Shown here: positions 43,868 through 53,094 of the stretch, piece by piece
Position numbering within the stretch: the first letter of the stretch is position 1
Layout of the letters: every line of letters starts with the position of its first letter
From: Terracoccus sp. 273MFTsu3.1
GTDB taxonomy: Bacteria > Actinomycetota > Actinomycetes > Actinomycetales > Dermatophilaceae
NCBI RefSeq assembly: GCF_000383675.1
Contig: NZ_KB911820.1
Location: forward strand, 496,001 to 560,000
Direction: 5' to 3'
Length of the DNA: 64,000 nt
Made by a program: the position numbers and the translations under genes
The notes under the pieces: model-generated
What the model was told of the DNA's origin: nothing
What the model saw: the letters and a program-made list of their open reading frames with translations, nothing else
Database searches by the model: none

Positions 43868-44179
43868 GACCGGTGGTCGTGGAACCACCAGAGGTCCCAC
43901 CGCGCCGTCGTCCTCCCAGTCGTGGCAGCGCGGCCTCATGTCGTCGCTCGCCGGACACGGGAAGAGGTGAGTCAGACCGATGCCGAAGCCGAGTGCGCGG
44001 TAGAGCGACATCGCAAGCTCGAGCGTGATGCCGTGGCGGCCGCTCTCCAGCCGGGAGATGCGGCTGTGCGGGACGTCGAGCCGGCCGGCCAGGGCGCGCT
44101 GGCTCAGAAGGTAGGTGCGGCGCACGTGCCGTAGCGCGTTGCCGAACGCGTCGGGGCCGTGGCCGAGGGGAACGGTCAT
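43868..44179 (-). CDS. XRE-family HTH regulator with unresolved 3' end (probable frameshift)
   Basis: From ATG 44179 a clear Cro/CI-type HTH is read: FGNALRHVRRTYLLSQRALA, RLDVPHSRISRLESGRHG (recognition helix) and LELAMSLYRALGFGIGLTHL. After about residue 100 the frame turns into Arg/Pro-rich junk and meets no stop until 42635, running through the entire RelA-domain gene in another frame. The true end is therefore unknown. The end given here is where protein-like sequence fades. Possibilities are a frameshift mutation, a sequencing indel, or ribosomal frameshifting into the synthetase gene, whose upstream frame reads PPVLRARQDGG just before its ATG. Confidence 0.5.
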
Positions 44180-44470
44180 GGGTCCACCGTCCGTCCTCGG
44201 TGGCCGAGCTGCCTTCTGCGTGTGGGCGCTGTGGACGAGACGGTCAGGAGGCGCGGAGGGTGTGGACGGCGGTCCCGACTCGCGCGGGGCCATGGCCCTG
44301 CCGAACGCTGTGCATTGGGTCGCCAGGCGACTCAAGCGGTGCACGGGTCAGCGTGAGTCAGGTGATGACCCAATGCACAGCGCCCGAGAGGGACGCAGCA
44401 CCCGTTGCGCAACCGGAGACGGGCTGGAATGGCGTGGACGGGTGGGGTGGGCAGGTGCGAGCGTGTCGCC
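44180..44470. promoter_or_regulatory. 291-bp divergent intergenic region with a 16-bp inverted repeat
   Basis: No convincing gene. It contains CGCTGTGCATTGGGTC at 44304-44319 and its exact complement at 44365-44380, plus inner GACTC/GAGTC (44327-44331/44353-44357) in register, giving a long cruciform-capable element between the HTH gene and the acetyltransferase gene. Confidence 0.45.
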
Positions 44471-45004
44471 ATGCACCTCGAGACCGCCCGCCTCACCATC
44501 CGTCCCTGGTCGCACGACGAGGCCGAGCGGCTGCTCGACATCCAGAGCCGCATCGAGGTCGTGAAGTGGCTCGGCGACGGCGAGCCGGTCCTCATGAAGG
44601 ACCTCGACGAGGCGCACGCCCGGATCGACCGCTACCTCGAGCGCAGCGAGGCGCCGCCGCTCGGCTTCTGGGCCGTCGAGGTCCGTGAGACCGGGGTCGT
44701 CGCCGGCTCCGTCATCCTGCTGACCCTGCCGAACGCCGACGACGGGGAGGTCGAGGTGGGCTGGCACCTGCACCCCGACTCGTGGGGCCACGGCTACGCG
44801 ACGGAGGCCGCGACCGCGGTGATCCAGCACGGCTTCGACGGCGGGCTGCCCGAGGTCTATGCCCTGACCCACACGACGAACGAGCCGTCGCAGGCCGTGT
44901 GCCGCCGCCTCGGTCTCGACGACCTCGGGATCATGGAGAAGTGGTACGAGGACGAGTCGCGGGTCTACCGCACCACCCCCGAGCGCTGGGCCAACCGCGC
45001 CTAG
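44471..45004 (+). CDS. GNAT-family N-acetyltransferase (RimJ/RimL-like)
   Basis: A 177-residue acetyltransferase: ETARLTIRPWSHDEAERL at the N-terminus, FWAVEVRETGVVAGSVILL, EVEVGWHLHPDSWGHGYATEAATAV carrying the acetyl-CoA loop (G-H-G-Y-A near residue 103), and THTTNEPSQAVCRRLGLDDLG. It transfers an acetyl group from acetyl-CoA to an amine, possibly a protein N-terminus or a small molecule. ATG 44471 is preferred because upstream in-frame codons lack family similarity. Confidence 0.85.
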   Translation: MHLETARLTIRPWSHDEAERLLDIQSRIEVVKWLGDGEPVLMKDLDEAHARIDRYLERSEAPPLGFWAVEVRETGVVAGSVILLTLPNADDGEVEVGWHLHPDSWGHGYATEAATAVIQHGFDGGLPEVYALTHTTNEPSQAVCRRLGLDDLGIMEKWYEDESRVYRTTPERWANRA

Positions 45005-45022
45005 GTATGCCGTGTGCCCCGG

Positions 45023-46975
45023 TCAGCCGCCGACGTGCACCTGCGGGCGACGGTCGGCGTCGGGCTCGGCGCGCCGGATGATCTCGTGCGTCAGCGGAGG
45101 GATGTCGCCCTCGCCGGCGAGCAGGAAGCGCAGCACGTTCTGCCCCGGCGCCTTCTCGCTCCACTCGAAGTAGATGTGCGGCGGCTTGCTGACGCGGTCG
45201 CGGACGTCGAGCAGGACCGCGGCGAGCACGTTGGGCACCGACGGGCCCGTCGCGCGCAGGATGTAGTGGCCGCCGACGACGGCCGACCCCACGTGCACGG
45301 TCGTCGCGAAGTCGCTCGCGTCGCTGATCTCCACCTCGAGGAAGATCGCGCCCTGCCGGGCGTTGAGGTGGTTGTGCATGCGGACGTCGAGGGACTTCGC
45401 GCGGTACTCGTCGCGGTCTCCGGCGTTGATCTTGTTGGCGATGAACCGCAACGGCTGGGGACCGAGCGCCGCGTCGTCGAGGATCGCCCGCGCGCTGTCG
45501 TCGTAGACGACCCGCTGCACGCGCAGCTCGGTCGAGCGCACGATGCGCGACCAGACGCTGATGACGACGATGAGGGCGATGAAGATCAGGGCGATGACGA
45601 GACCCTCGGGGCGCTGCTCGATCGTGATCGTGATCGTGTAGACGAAGATCGCGCTGACGACGGCGAAGAAGGCGGCCGCCGCGCGGTGGCCGCGCCGCAG
45701 CTCGGTGAGGAACACGGCGATCGCCGCGGACGTCATGAGCGCGAGCACGCCGGTGGCATACGCCCCCGCCTGCTCGTCGACGTTGGCGCCGAAGGCGAGC
45801 GTCACGACGGCGGCGATGAACGACAGGACGAGCACGAGAGGCCGCGTCGACCGGGCCCAGTCCGGCGCCATGCCGTAGCGGGGCAGGTAGCGCGGGACGA
45901 TGTTGAGCAGACCCGCCATGGCCGAGGCGCCGGCGAACCACAGGATGCCGATCGTCGAGATGTCGTAGATCGTGCCGAAGCCCTCCCCGAGGAGGTCGTG
46001 GGCGAGGTAGGCCAGGGCGCGGCCGTTGGCGCTCCCTCCCGGCTGGAACGCGTCGGCCGGGATGAGCAGGGTGGTGACGAGCGAGGAGCCGATGAGCAGG
46101 ACGCTCATGATGAGCGCGGCGGTCGTCAGCAGCTTGCGGGCGTTGCGGATGCGACCCTCGGGCTTCTCCGGCGTGTCGGTCGGGTCGCCCTTGACGAGCG
46201 GCATGACGACGACGCCCGTCTCGAAACCGGAGAGCCCGAGCGCCAGGGCCGGGAAGACGAGCAGGGACGCGCCGATGATCCCGAACGGAGCGGAGTGGGC
46301 CGAGGTCATCGCGGTGATCCAGTCGCTGAACGCCGTCGGGTGGTCGCCGATCTCGACGGCGCCACGCACGAGCACGACGAAGCTGAGGCCGAGGTAGGCC
46401 ACGACGAGGACGACGGCGATCCCGATGGCCTCCTTGAAGCCCTTGAGGAAGATGCCGGCGAGGAAGACGAGCAGCGTCAGCGTCACACCGACCTGGTGGC
46501 CCGTCAGGGTGCTCTTGAGGTAGGGGTTCTCGATGAGGTGCGCGCTCGCGTCGGCGGCCGACAGGGTGATCGTGATGATGAAGCCGGTCGCGACGAAGCC
46601 GATGAGGCACAGCACGAGGATCTTGCTCGGCCAGTAGGACAGGAGACGCTCGAGCATCGAGAGGCTGCCGTCGCCGTGCGGGCTCTCGGCCGCGACGCGG
46701 CGGTACATCGGGAGGGCGCCGAACAGCGTGATGAGCACGAGGACGAGCGTCGCGACGGGCGACAGCGCACCGGCGGCGAGGGCCGCGATGCCGGGCTGGT
46801 AGCCGAGGGTCGAGAAGTAGTCGACACCCGTCAGGCACATGACGCGCCACCACGGCTGCACGTGCTGCTGCTCGGTCGCCTCGCGCTCGCGCTCGTAGTA
46901 GCCGCCCGGGTCGGCCTCCTCGGCGTCGAGGAACCACCGCATGAGAGGTGTGCGCTCCGCGCGCTGTGTGATCAC
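45023..46975 (-). CDS. APC-superfamily permease, large form
   Basis: A 650-residue membrane protein. A ~30-residue hydrophilic N-terminus ([20 protein letters not shown]) is followed by about 12 hydrophobic segments ([45 protein letters not shown]) and a ~170-residue cytosolic C-terminal domain from about 480. It would carry an amino acid or cation. The long C-terminal domain suggests regulation, similar in layout to KimA-type potassium importers although not closely in sequence. The start is GTG 46975, because TAGACT (46989-46984) lies 8 nt upstream. Confidence 0.75.
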   Translation of the reverse strand: MITQRAERTPLMRWFLDAEEADPGGYYEREREATEQQHVQPWWRVMCLTGVDYFSTLGYQPGIAALAAGALSPVATLVLVLITLFGALPMYRRVAAESPHGDGSLSMLERLLSYWPSKILVLCLIGFVATGFIITITLSAADASAHLIENPYLKSTLTGHQVGVTLTLLVFLAGIFLKGFKEAIGIAVVLVVAYLGLSFVVLVRGAVEIGDHPTAFSDWITAMTSAHSAPFGIIGASLLVFPALALGLSGFETGVVVMPLVKGDPTDTPEKPEGRIRNARKLLTTAALIMSVLLIGSSLVTTLLIPADAFQPGGSANGRALAYLAHDLLGEGFGTIYDISTIGILWFAGASAMAGLLNIVPRYLPRYGMAPDWARSTRPLVLVLSFIAAVVTLAFGANVDEQAGAYATGVLALMTSAAIAVFLTELRRGHRAAAAFFAVVSAIFVYTITITIEQRPEGLVIALIFIALIVVISVWSRIVRSTELRVQRVVYDDSARAILDDAALGPQPLRFIANKINAGDRDEYRAKSLDVRMHNHLNARQGAIFLEVEISDASDFATTVHVGSAVVGGHYILRATGPSVPNVLAAVLLDVRDRVSKPPHIYFEWSEKAPGQNVLRFLLAGEGDIPPLTHEIIRRAEPDADRRPQVHVGG

Positions 46976-47010
46976 GGCGGCGAAGTCTAGGGGTCGGCGC
47001 TGGGAGAGCC

Positions 47011-48309
47011 CTACCGGCGCTGCCGGCGTGACCGGGACTGGTAGGCGAGCGAGAGGACGACGAGCCCGAGCGCCCACAGGGCGTGGGCGCCGTTGACGAC
47101 GAGCAGCACGACGACGGACGCGTGGGCGACGAGCGCGGTCCACCAGCCTCGCGCGCCGCGGGGCAGCAGGCGCAGGGCGGAGGCCGTGCCGAGCACGTAG
47201 ACGAGCGTGAAGCACCCCGTCGCGAGCAGCATGAGCGGCGTGAGGCCGAGGTCGAGCACGACGGCGAGGACGAGCGAGAGCATCGAGCCGGCCGTGACGA
47301 GGGCGATGCTGCGGCGTGGAACCTGTCCGGCCTCGCCGCCCTGCGCCAGCCATCGCGGCAGCGCCCCGTCGCGGGCCAGCGCGGCGCCCAGCCGTGAGCC
47401 GCCGGCGTAGTAGGCGTTCATCGCCCCGACCGTGAGCAGCACCGCCACGACGGCGGTCACGACGCGGGCCTGCTCGCCCAGGGCGATCGCCATGAGGTCC
47501 GAGAGCGGCGCCTGGCTGTGGCCGGTCGCCGGCCCCAGCACGAGGACGCTCGTCGTCGCGAGCCCGAGGTAGAGCACCCCGACGACGGCGACTGCGATCC
47601 CCGTGGCGCGCGGCACGTCACGGCGCGGGTCGCGGTAGTCACCGGCGAGCGAGGCGACGGCCTCCCACCCGGCGAACCCCCAGACGAGCACGGCGGCCGC
47701 CGTGCCGACGGCGGCCCATCCGTTCGGGGCGAAGTGGGTCAGGGACGCCGTGCTCGCGTGCGGCAGGGCGACGGCCATCGTCGCGGTCATGAGCAGGGCG
47801 AGCACGGTCGCGAGGCCGAGCTGCACGCGGCCGGAGAAGCGCAGCCCGGCGAGGTTCATCAGTCCGGTGCCGAGGATCAGGGCGGCGGCCACGACGACGG
47901 TCGTCGTGCGTCCGCCGCCCACGACGTCCGCCACGTAGCCGCCGGCCATCATCGAGGCGGGCGGGGCCCCGACGGGGACGGCGAAGTAGAAGCACCACCC
48001 GACCGCACCCGCCGCGCGGTCCCCGAAGGCGCGACGGACGTACGTCGACACGCCACCGCCATCCGGGTGGCGGGCGCCCAGCGCGGCGAACGTGCTCGCC
48101 AGGGGCACCGACAGGAGCACGAGCGCCACCCACGCGAGCAGCGACGCGGGACCGGCGACCTCGGCTGCGAGGGCCGGCAGCGTGATGACCCCGGTGCCGA
48201 GCACGGCGCCCACCGACAGGGCGGCCCCCTGTGCGACCGTGAGCGTGCCCCGGTTCGTGGAGTGGCCGGGGGTCGAGGTGGCCCCGGGGATGCGTGCGGT
48301 CGTCGCCAT
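47011..48309 (-). CDS. APC-family amino acid permease
   Basis: A 432-residue protein with about 12 hydrophobic segments and the APC landmark [32 protein letters not shown] near residue 25, then [44 protein letters not shown] near 220 and [22 protein letters not shown]. It is likely a proton-coupled amino acid or polyamine importer. It is divergent from a MocR regulator, a common arrangement in which MocR controls the permease. ATG 48309 follows GGAG. Confidence 0.86.
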   Translation of the reverse strand: MATTARIPGATSTPGHSTNRGTLTVAQGAALSVGAVLGTGVITLPALAAEVAGPASLLAWVALVLLSVPLASTFAALGARHPDGGGVSTYVRRAFGDRAAGAVGWCFYFAVPVGAPPASMMAGGYVADVVGGGRTTTVVVAAALILGTGLMNLAGLRFSGRVQLGLATVLALLMTATMAVALPHASTASLTHFAPNGWAAVGTAAAVLVWGFAGWEAVASLAGDYRDPRRDVPRATGIAVAVVGVLYLGLATTSVLVLGPATGHSQAPLSDLMAIALGEQARVVTAVVAVLLTVGAMNAYYAGGSRLGAALARDGALPRWLAQGGEAGQVPRRSIALVTAGSMLSLVLAVVLDLGLTPLMLLATGCFTLVYVLGTASALRLLPRGARGWWTALVAHASVVVLLVVNGAHALWALGLVVLSLAYQSRSRRQRR

Positions 48310-48326
48310 GGCTCCAGACTCCCGTC

Positions 48327-48383
48327 GAAGTGGACCGGTCGGAAGTGCCACTTCTTGTCAAGATGTTTGGGCCAATCCAGACT
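48327..48383 (+). promoter_or_regulatory. MocR promoter with direct/inverted GAAGTG repeats
   Basis: GAAGTG at 48327-48332 and 48342-48347 (15 bp apart); the second copy continues into CACTTC to form the palindrome GAAGTGCCACTTC (48342-48354). TTGTCA (48355-48360), 17 bp, CAGACT (48378-48383) and 6 nt to ATG 48390 give a leaderless promoter next to these sites. This is the layout of an autoregulated MocR gene. Confidence 0.55.
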
Positions 48384-48389
48384 GGGGGC

Positions 48390-49862
48390 ATGGACCTGCA
48401 CCTCAGCCTCACCGGGTCGGGCGACCTGACCGCACAGATCTACGCCCAGCTGCGCGCCGCGGTCCTCGACGGCCGCCTCGGCGGGGGCGACCGGGTGCCC
48501 GCCTCCCGTGACCTCGCGGCGAGCCTCAGCGTCTCGCGGGGCACGGTGACGGCGGCCTACGACAGGCTCCTCGCCGAGGAGCTGCTGGAGAGCCGCCGTG
48601 GGGCCGGGACCTTCGTCGCGACCGGGTGCGTCCCGCCCGCCCGGGTGACCGGCCGGCGGGCGCGGGCGGGAGCCGTCACCGCCACGTCGCTCTGGGCGAC
48701 CGTGCCGACCGCGGAGCCTGCGCCCGGTCCGCGCGGTGCGCTCCACGACTTCTCCGTCGGGGTGCCCGACGACTCGCTCTTCCCCCTCGCGACGTGGCGA
48801 CGTCTCGTCAGCGGCACGCTGCGTCGGGGCCGGCTGTCCGCCGGCACCTACGACGACCCCGGTGCGAACCGTGGCGGGAGCCGTCTCGAGGCCGAGATCG
48901 CGAGGTATGCCGGCGTGTCCCGGTCGGTCGTCGCCTCCGGTGCCGACGTGGTGACCACCGCAGGGGCGCAGCAGGCCCTCGACCTCGTCTCGCGGGTGCT
49001 CGTCGAGCCCGGTGCCGTGGTGGCCGTCGAGGACCCGGGCTACACCGCCGCGGCCCGCCTCTTCGCGACGCACCGCGCCGTCGTCCGTGGCGTCCCGGTC
49101 GATGGTGAGGGGATCGTCGTCGACGCCCTTCCGGATGCCGCGCGACTCGTCTACGTCACGCCGTCGCACCAGCACCCGACCGGGGTCGCGATGTCACGAG
49201 CCCGACGGATCGCCCTGCTGGAGTGGGCCGTCCGGCACGGATCGGTCATCGTCGAGGACGACTACGACAGCGAGTTCCGCTTCGCCGACCGACCTCTCGA
49301 GCCGCTGCAGAGCCTCGACCGCGACGGTCGGGTCGTCTACGTCGGGTCGTTCTCCAAGTCGCTGCTGCCGGGGCTGCGCGTCGGCTACGCGATCGCCCCG
49401 GCGACGCTGACGCCGGCCCTGCGCGAGGCCAAGCGCGTCACCGTCTGGGACGGCGACGTCGTGACCCAGGGGGCGCTCGCGGACTTCCTCGCCGAGGGGC
49501 ACCACGCCGCCCACGTCAAGCGCGCGACGAAGGTCTACCGTGCCCGGCGCGAGGCGTTGCTCGAGGTGCTCACCAGCCCCGCCGGACTCGGCGACTGGCT
49601 CGAGGTCATCCCGTCGGCCGCGGGCCTGCACCTGTGCGCCCTGCTGCGCGACCCGGGCCTCGACGACGTGGCGATCGCCGAGGCCGCCCTGGCCGTGGGA
49701 GTGTTCGTCGAGCCGTTGTCCGTTCGGCACCTCGAGCAACCGGCCCGCCACGGGTTCGCGTTCGGCGTGGGCGGCATACCCCTGTCGGGCATCGCCCCGG
49801 CGCTCACCGCGCTGCGGGGCGTCCTCAGCTCGAGCCGGCCGGGACGCCCCGGCGGCGGATGA
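48390..49862 (+). CDS. MocR/GabR-type regulator (GntR HTH fused to PLP aminotransferase fold)
   Basis: A 490-residue protein. GntR-type winged helix in residues ~8-75 (LTAQIYAQLRAAVLDGRLGGGDRVPASRDLAASL, SRGTVTAAYDRLLAE), then an aminotransferase class I fold with GAQQALDLVSRVLVEPGAVVAVEDPGY near 195, TPSHQHPTGVAMS near 255, EDDYDSEFRF near 288 and PLP-lysine motif VGSFSKSLLPGLRVGY near 320. Such proteins bind PLP and an amino compound to switch transcription. The divergent APC permease is the likely target. The 3' end overlaps the convergent MFS gene by 38 bp. Confidence 0.88.
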   Translation: MDLHLSLTGSGDLTAQIYAQLRAAVLDGRLGGGDRVPASRDLAASLSVSRGTVTAAYDRLLAEELLESRRGAGTFVATGCVPPARVTGRRARAGAVTATSLWATVPTAEPAPGPRGALHDFSVGVPDDSLFPLATWRRLVSGTLRRGRLSAGTYDDPGANRGGSRLEAEIARYAGVSRSVVASGADVVTTAGAQQALDLVSRVLVEPGAVVAVEDPGYTAAARLFATHRAVVRGVPVDGEGIVVDALPDAARLVYVTPSHQHPTGVAMSRARRIALLEWAVRHGSVIVEDDYDSEFRFADRPLEPLQSLDRDGRVVYVGSFSKSLLPGLRVGYAIAPATLTPALREAKRVTVWDGDVVTQGALADFLAEGHHAAHVKRATKVYRARREALLEVLTSPAGLGDWLEVIPSAAGLHLCALLRDPGLDDVAIAEAALAVGVFVEPLSVRHLEQPARHGFAFGVGGIPLSGIAPALTALRGVLSSSRPGRPGGG

Positions 49863-51015
49863 TCGCGAACTGCGTCGCGAGCGGGATGATCCCGAGGATG
49901 AGGACCATCGGCACCGCGAAGCCGAGACGCAGGTTGTCCGATCCGACGGCCCCGGTCAGCACGGCGCCGAGCAGTGCGCCGACGTAGTTGAACTGGTTGA
50001 AGCGGGCGACGACCTGGTCGGTCTTGTCGATGCGCTCACCGGCGGAGTCGGCGTCGCCCCCGGCGATGGCACCCGCCGCCGAGAAGCTGAGCGGCGCGAT
50101 GGTCGCGACGGCGCCGCCGAGGATCGTGAAGCCGACGACGGCGACCACCCACGTGGGCGCGAAGACGATGACGGCGAGCGAGAGGGCGGCGACGACACCG
50201 CTGATCCGGAGCAGCCACACGGCCCCGTGGCGGTCGACGAGACGGTCGCCGACGGCGCGAGCCAGGAGCGTCGCGACGAGGTAGGGCAGCGTGGCGAGCG
50301 CGGTGAGCCCGGTCGGTGCGTCGAGCGTGCCGTCGAGGTAGACCGGTCCCCACGTCGTCGCCGCCGTGTCGACCATGTAGAAGAGCACCATCGCGACCCC
50401 GAGCAGGGCGATCCGCCGCCACGGCACGTCGACGGTGGCGTCGGTCTCGGCGAGGCGGTCGCGACGGACGTACGGCGCGGCCAGCGCCGCGACGGGGAAG
50501 ACGAGCAGCGGCAGCAGGGCCGGGCCGAGGTCGACGCCCGAGGTCGCCAGGGTGACGAGGGTCCCGAGGATGCCGCCGGCGGTCCAGAAGGCGTGGAAGG
50601 ACGGCAGGATGGGGCGGCGGTAGAGGTGCTCGACGGTCACGGCCTGCATGTTGGACGACGCGTCGACGAGGCCGAGGGCGAGCCCGTAGGCCGCGAGGCC
50701 CGCGACGAAGACCCCGAAGGCCGGCGCGACGAGCAGCACCGCGAAGCCGAGCGTGGCCACGACGAGCCCGACCCGCACGACCATGGCGCTCGAGGACCGC
50801 GCGGAGACGACCTCGGCGACGACCGAGCCGACGCCCGCGAGCAGCACGACCATGAGCAGCAGGCCGCTGACGGCGAGCTCGTCGAGCGACCACTTCTCCT
50901 GCACCTGGGGCAGGCGCGTCGTCAGGGAGATGAAGAGCAGTCCCTGGACGAAGAAGGCGGTGCCGGCGGCGAGCCGCGCCCGCAGCAGGGAGGAGGACTC
51001 GGCCCGGAGTGTCAC
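49825..51015 (-). CDS. MFS transporter
   Basis: A 396-residue protein with about 12 hydrophobic segments in two halves separated by a charged loop (VRRDRLAETDATVDVPWRR near residue 205). Landmarks are GTAFFVQGLLFISLTTRLPQVQEKW, GLALGLVDASSNMQAVTVEHLYRRPILPSFHAFW and WGPVYLDGTLDAPTG, typical of a fucose-permease-like MFS clade. The substrate is unknown. GTG start at 51015. Confidence 0.84.
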   Translation of the reverse strand: MTLRAESSSLLRARLAAGTAFFVQGLLFISLTTRLPQVQEKWSLDELAVSGLLLMVVLLAGVGSVVAEVVSARSSSAMVVRVGLVVATLGFAVLLVAPAFGVFVAGLAAYGLALGLVDASSNMQAVTVEHLYRRPILPSFHAFWTAGGILGTLVTLATSGVDLGPALLPLLVFPVAALAAPYVRRDRLAETDATVDVPWRRIALLGVAMVLFYMVDTAATTWGPVYLDGTLDAPTGLTALATLPYLVATLLARAVGDRLVDRHGAVWLLRISGVVAALSLAVIVFAPTWVVAVVGFTILGGAVATIAPLSFSAAGAIAGGDADSAGERIDKTDQVVARFNQFNYVGALLGAVLTGAVGSDNLRLGFAVPMVLILGIIPLATQFAIIRRRGVPAGSS

Positions 51016-51073
51016 GGTGGGTCACACTGTCGGTCGCGGGTCCCGTCGTCAAGACTCCGGCGGGGTCCTGGGG

Positions 51074-51706
51074 TCAGCAGCACGCGTCGCCGCGCCAGTT
51101 CGAGCGTCCCTCGCGTACCGCGACGGCGGCGATGACGAGCGCGGCGACTGCATCGAGCCACCACCATCCGAGGAGGGCGTTGGCGAGCAGGCCGACGAGG
51201 AGCACGCCCGAGAGGTAGGTGCACAGCAGCGTCTGGGTGCCGTCGGCGACGACCGCCCCCGACCCGAGCTCGTGGCCGGTGCGTCGCTGCCACCGCGAGA
51301 GCAGCGGCATGACGACGAGGGACAGGGCGGCGAGCGCGATGCCGACGACCGAGGTGTCGGGCTCCTCGCGGGTCACGACGGCGCGCACCGACTCGACGGT
51401 GACGTAGGCGGCGAGGGCGAAGAAGGAGAGGGCGATGAGGCGACGGGCCAGGTGCTCGCGCTCCTCCGGCACGGGGTGGCCGAACTGCCAGAGGATGACG
51501 AGTCCGCTCATCACCTCGACCGTCGAGTCGAGCCCGAAACCGACGAGCGCGGTGGAGTCGGCGATGCGACCGGAGGCGATCGCGACGACGGCCTCGACGA
51601 CGTTGTACGCGACGGACGCGCCGGCCAGCAGCCGGGCTCGGCGCACGAGGGCCGCCCGCCGCGAGGGCGGAAGGAGCGAGAAGACGGGACGGGGCGGGGT
51701 GCTCAC
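51074..51706 (-). CDS. CDF-like cation transporter, divergent
   Basis: A 210-residue protein with five to six hydrophobic segments. It has the general cation-diffusion-facilitator layout, but the canonical HxxxD metal sites are replaced: TM2 reads GFGLDSTVEVMSG and TM5 reads VADGTQTLLCTYLSG, so Asp/Glu/Cys rather than His. It ends in a Cys-Cys pair (GDACC). It is probably an efflux protein with altered metal choice. GTG 51706 overlaps the stop of the upstream CDF gene, making it the last gene of the ArsR operon. Confidence 0.78.
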   Translation of the reverse strand: MSTPPRPVFSLLPPSRRAALVRRARLLAGASVAYNVVEAVVAIASGRIADSTALVGFGLDSTVEVMSGLVILWQFGHPVPEEREHLARRLIALSFFALAAYVTVESVRAVVTREEPDTSVVGIALAALSLVVMPLLSRWQRRTGHELGSGAVVADGTQTLLCTYLSGVLLVGLLANALLGWWWLDAVAALVIAAVAVREGRSNWRGDACC

Positions 51707-52626
51707 CAGTCGGCCCCACGGCACTCGGACCGGTCGGTCGTCTCGACCTGGAGGGTCGCGTGGGCGACGTGGAAGCGGTCGCGCAGCATGGCGCTCGCGG
51801 CCTCGAGCACCTCGGGCGCCGCGTCGGTACGGGTCGTCACGAGGTGCGCCGTCGCGACGTCCATGCCGGACGTCAGCGTCCAGACGTGGAGGTCGTGGAC
51901 CTCGGTGACTCCCGGCACCTCGCCGAGGGCCACGAGCAGGTCGGTGGGCTCGAGTCCGGTGGGCGCGTGCTGGCCGAGGACCGCCACCACCTCGCGCCCG
52001 AGGCCGACGGCGCGCACGGCGACGAAGACGGCGATGGCGAGCGCGACGACGGTGTCCCACCATGCGCTCCCGGTCGCCCCGACGAGGATGGCTGCCGCGA
52101 TGACGCCCACGGAGCCGACGGTGTCGGCGACGACCTCGAGGTAGGCCCCACGGACGTTGAGGCTCTCCCCGGCGCCCCCGCGCAGCAGGAGGAGGGCGAC
52201 CACGTTGACGAGGAGACCGATCGCACCGACGACGAGCATGGTGCCCGAGGCGATCTCGGGGCTCGAGCCGATGCGCCGGAGGGCCTCGACGGCGATGTAG
52301 ACGGAGACGCCGAGCATGAGCAGCACGGCGAGCCCGGATGCGAACACCTCGGCGCGGTAGGAGCCGAACGTGCGTCGCCCGGTCGTGTCGGCGCGCGTCG
52401 CGATGCGGGTGGCGACGAGTGCGGCGCCCAGCGTCACGACGTCGGCGGCCATGTGGCCCGCGTCGGAGAGGAGGGCGAGGGAGCCGGACGCGAGGCCGGC
52501 CACGAGCTCGACGCAGAAGAAGGCCGCGACGAGGCCGAAGGCGACGGCAAGCCGCCACCGGTGGCGTCCCCCGGCGTGGACCGCGGCGGCGCCCTGCGCC
52601 GGGCCGTGCCCGTGCCCGTGGCTCAC
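51703..52626 (-). CDS. CDF-family metal efflux protein (CzcD/ZitB type)
   Basis: A 307-residue CDF transporter starting SHGHGHGP (His-rich), then six hydrophobic segments. Metal sites are complete: LLSDAGHMAADVVTLG (TM2, HxxxD) near residue 55 and YLEVVADTVGSVGVI (TM5, D) near 160. A C-terminal cytosolic domain carries HDLHVWTLTSGMDVATAHLV and a His-containing end. It exports Zn, Co or Cd against protons. GTG 52626 overlaps the stop of the ArsR regulator gene. Confidence 0.88.
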   Translation of the reverse strand: MSHGHGHGPAQGAAAVHAGGRHRWRLAVAFGLVAAFFCVELVAGLASGSLALLSDAGHMAADVVTLGAALVATRIATRADTTGRRTFGSYRAEVFASGLAVLLMLGVSVYIAVEALRRIGSSPEIASGTMLVVGAIGLLVNVVALLLLRGGAGESLNVRGAYLEVVADTVGSVGVIAAAILVGATGSAWWDTVVALAIAVFVAVRAVGLGREVVAVLGQHAPTGLEPTDLLVALGEVPGVTEVHDLHVWTLTSGMDVATAHLVTTRTDAAPEVLEAASAMLRDRFHVAHATLQVETTDRSECRGADW

Positions 52627-53006
52627 CGGTGGCGCTCGCCGTCGTGGAGGGCGTGCTCGCGCGTGACGTCGAGGAGCAGGCGGACGTGGGCGTCGGAGAG
52701 CCGGTAGTAGATGTTGCGGCCCTCGCGCCGGCCGGTGACGACGGCCGAGGCGCGCAGCAGCCTGAGCGCCTGCGAGACCGTGGTCTCGGCGGTGCCGGTC
52801 GCGGCCGCGAGGTCGCACACGCAGAGCTCGCCGGCCTCGAGGAGGGCGTAGAGCATCCGCGCCCGGGTCGGGTCGCCGAGCAGCTTGAAGACGCTGGTGA
52901 CGCGCGCGAGCTCCTCGACGCCCGGGGCGTTGTCCGTGGCCAGGGCGACCTTCTCGGGGTGCACGCACGGCGCGGCGCAGCCGTCGAGTCCGGTCACGGT
53001 GCTCAT
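52623..53006 (-). CDS. ArsR/SmtB-family metal-sensing repressor
   Basis: A 127-residue winged-helix repressor. It has two potential metal sites: an N-terminal Cys/His group (GLDGCAAPCVHPEK) with ELCVCDLAAA at the alpha3 region, and the alpha5 pattern DAHVRLLLDVTREHALHD typical of SmtB/NmtR sensors. DNA recognition helix TAETTVSQALRLLRAS. It should repress the two CDF genes until Zn, Co or Cd binds. ATG 53006 follows AGAGGGA, and another ATG lies at 53021. A palindromic operator lies just upstream. Confidence 0.86.
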   Translation of the reverse strand: MSTVTGLDGCAAPCVHPEKVALATDNAPGVEELARVTSVFKLLGDPTRARMLYALLEAGELCVCDLAAATGTAETTVSQALRLLRASAVVTGRREGRNIYYRLSDAHVRLLLDVTREHALHDGERHR

Positions 53007-53018
53007 GGTCGTCCCTCT

Positions 53019-53040
53019 CATCTGAACGGATGATCAGATG
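53019..53040 (-). promoter_or_regulatory. ArsR/SmtB operator
   Basis: CATCTGA (53019-53025) and TCAGATG (53034-53040) form a perfect 7-bp inverted repeat with an 8-bp centre that includes TGAACGGATGATCA, a form close to SmtB-type sites. It lies 13 bp upstream of ATG 53006 and is well placed to block the efflux operon. Confidence 0.65.
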
Positions 53041-53080
53041 TCACTGTCGTGGCACCTGCCCTCCGGCGTCAACCTCGCGG

Positions 53081-53094
53081 CAGACTGTCCGACA
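53081..53094 (+). promoter_or_regulatory. Leaderless promoter -10 box of the DUF389 gene
   Basis: CAGACT at 53081-53086, 7 nt before ATG 53094; the same hexamer serves the MocR gene. Confidence 0.45.
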
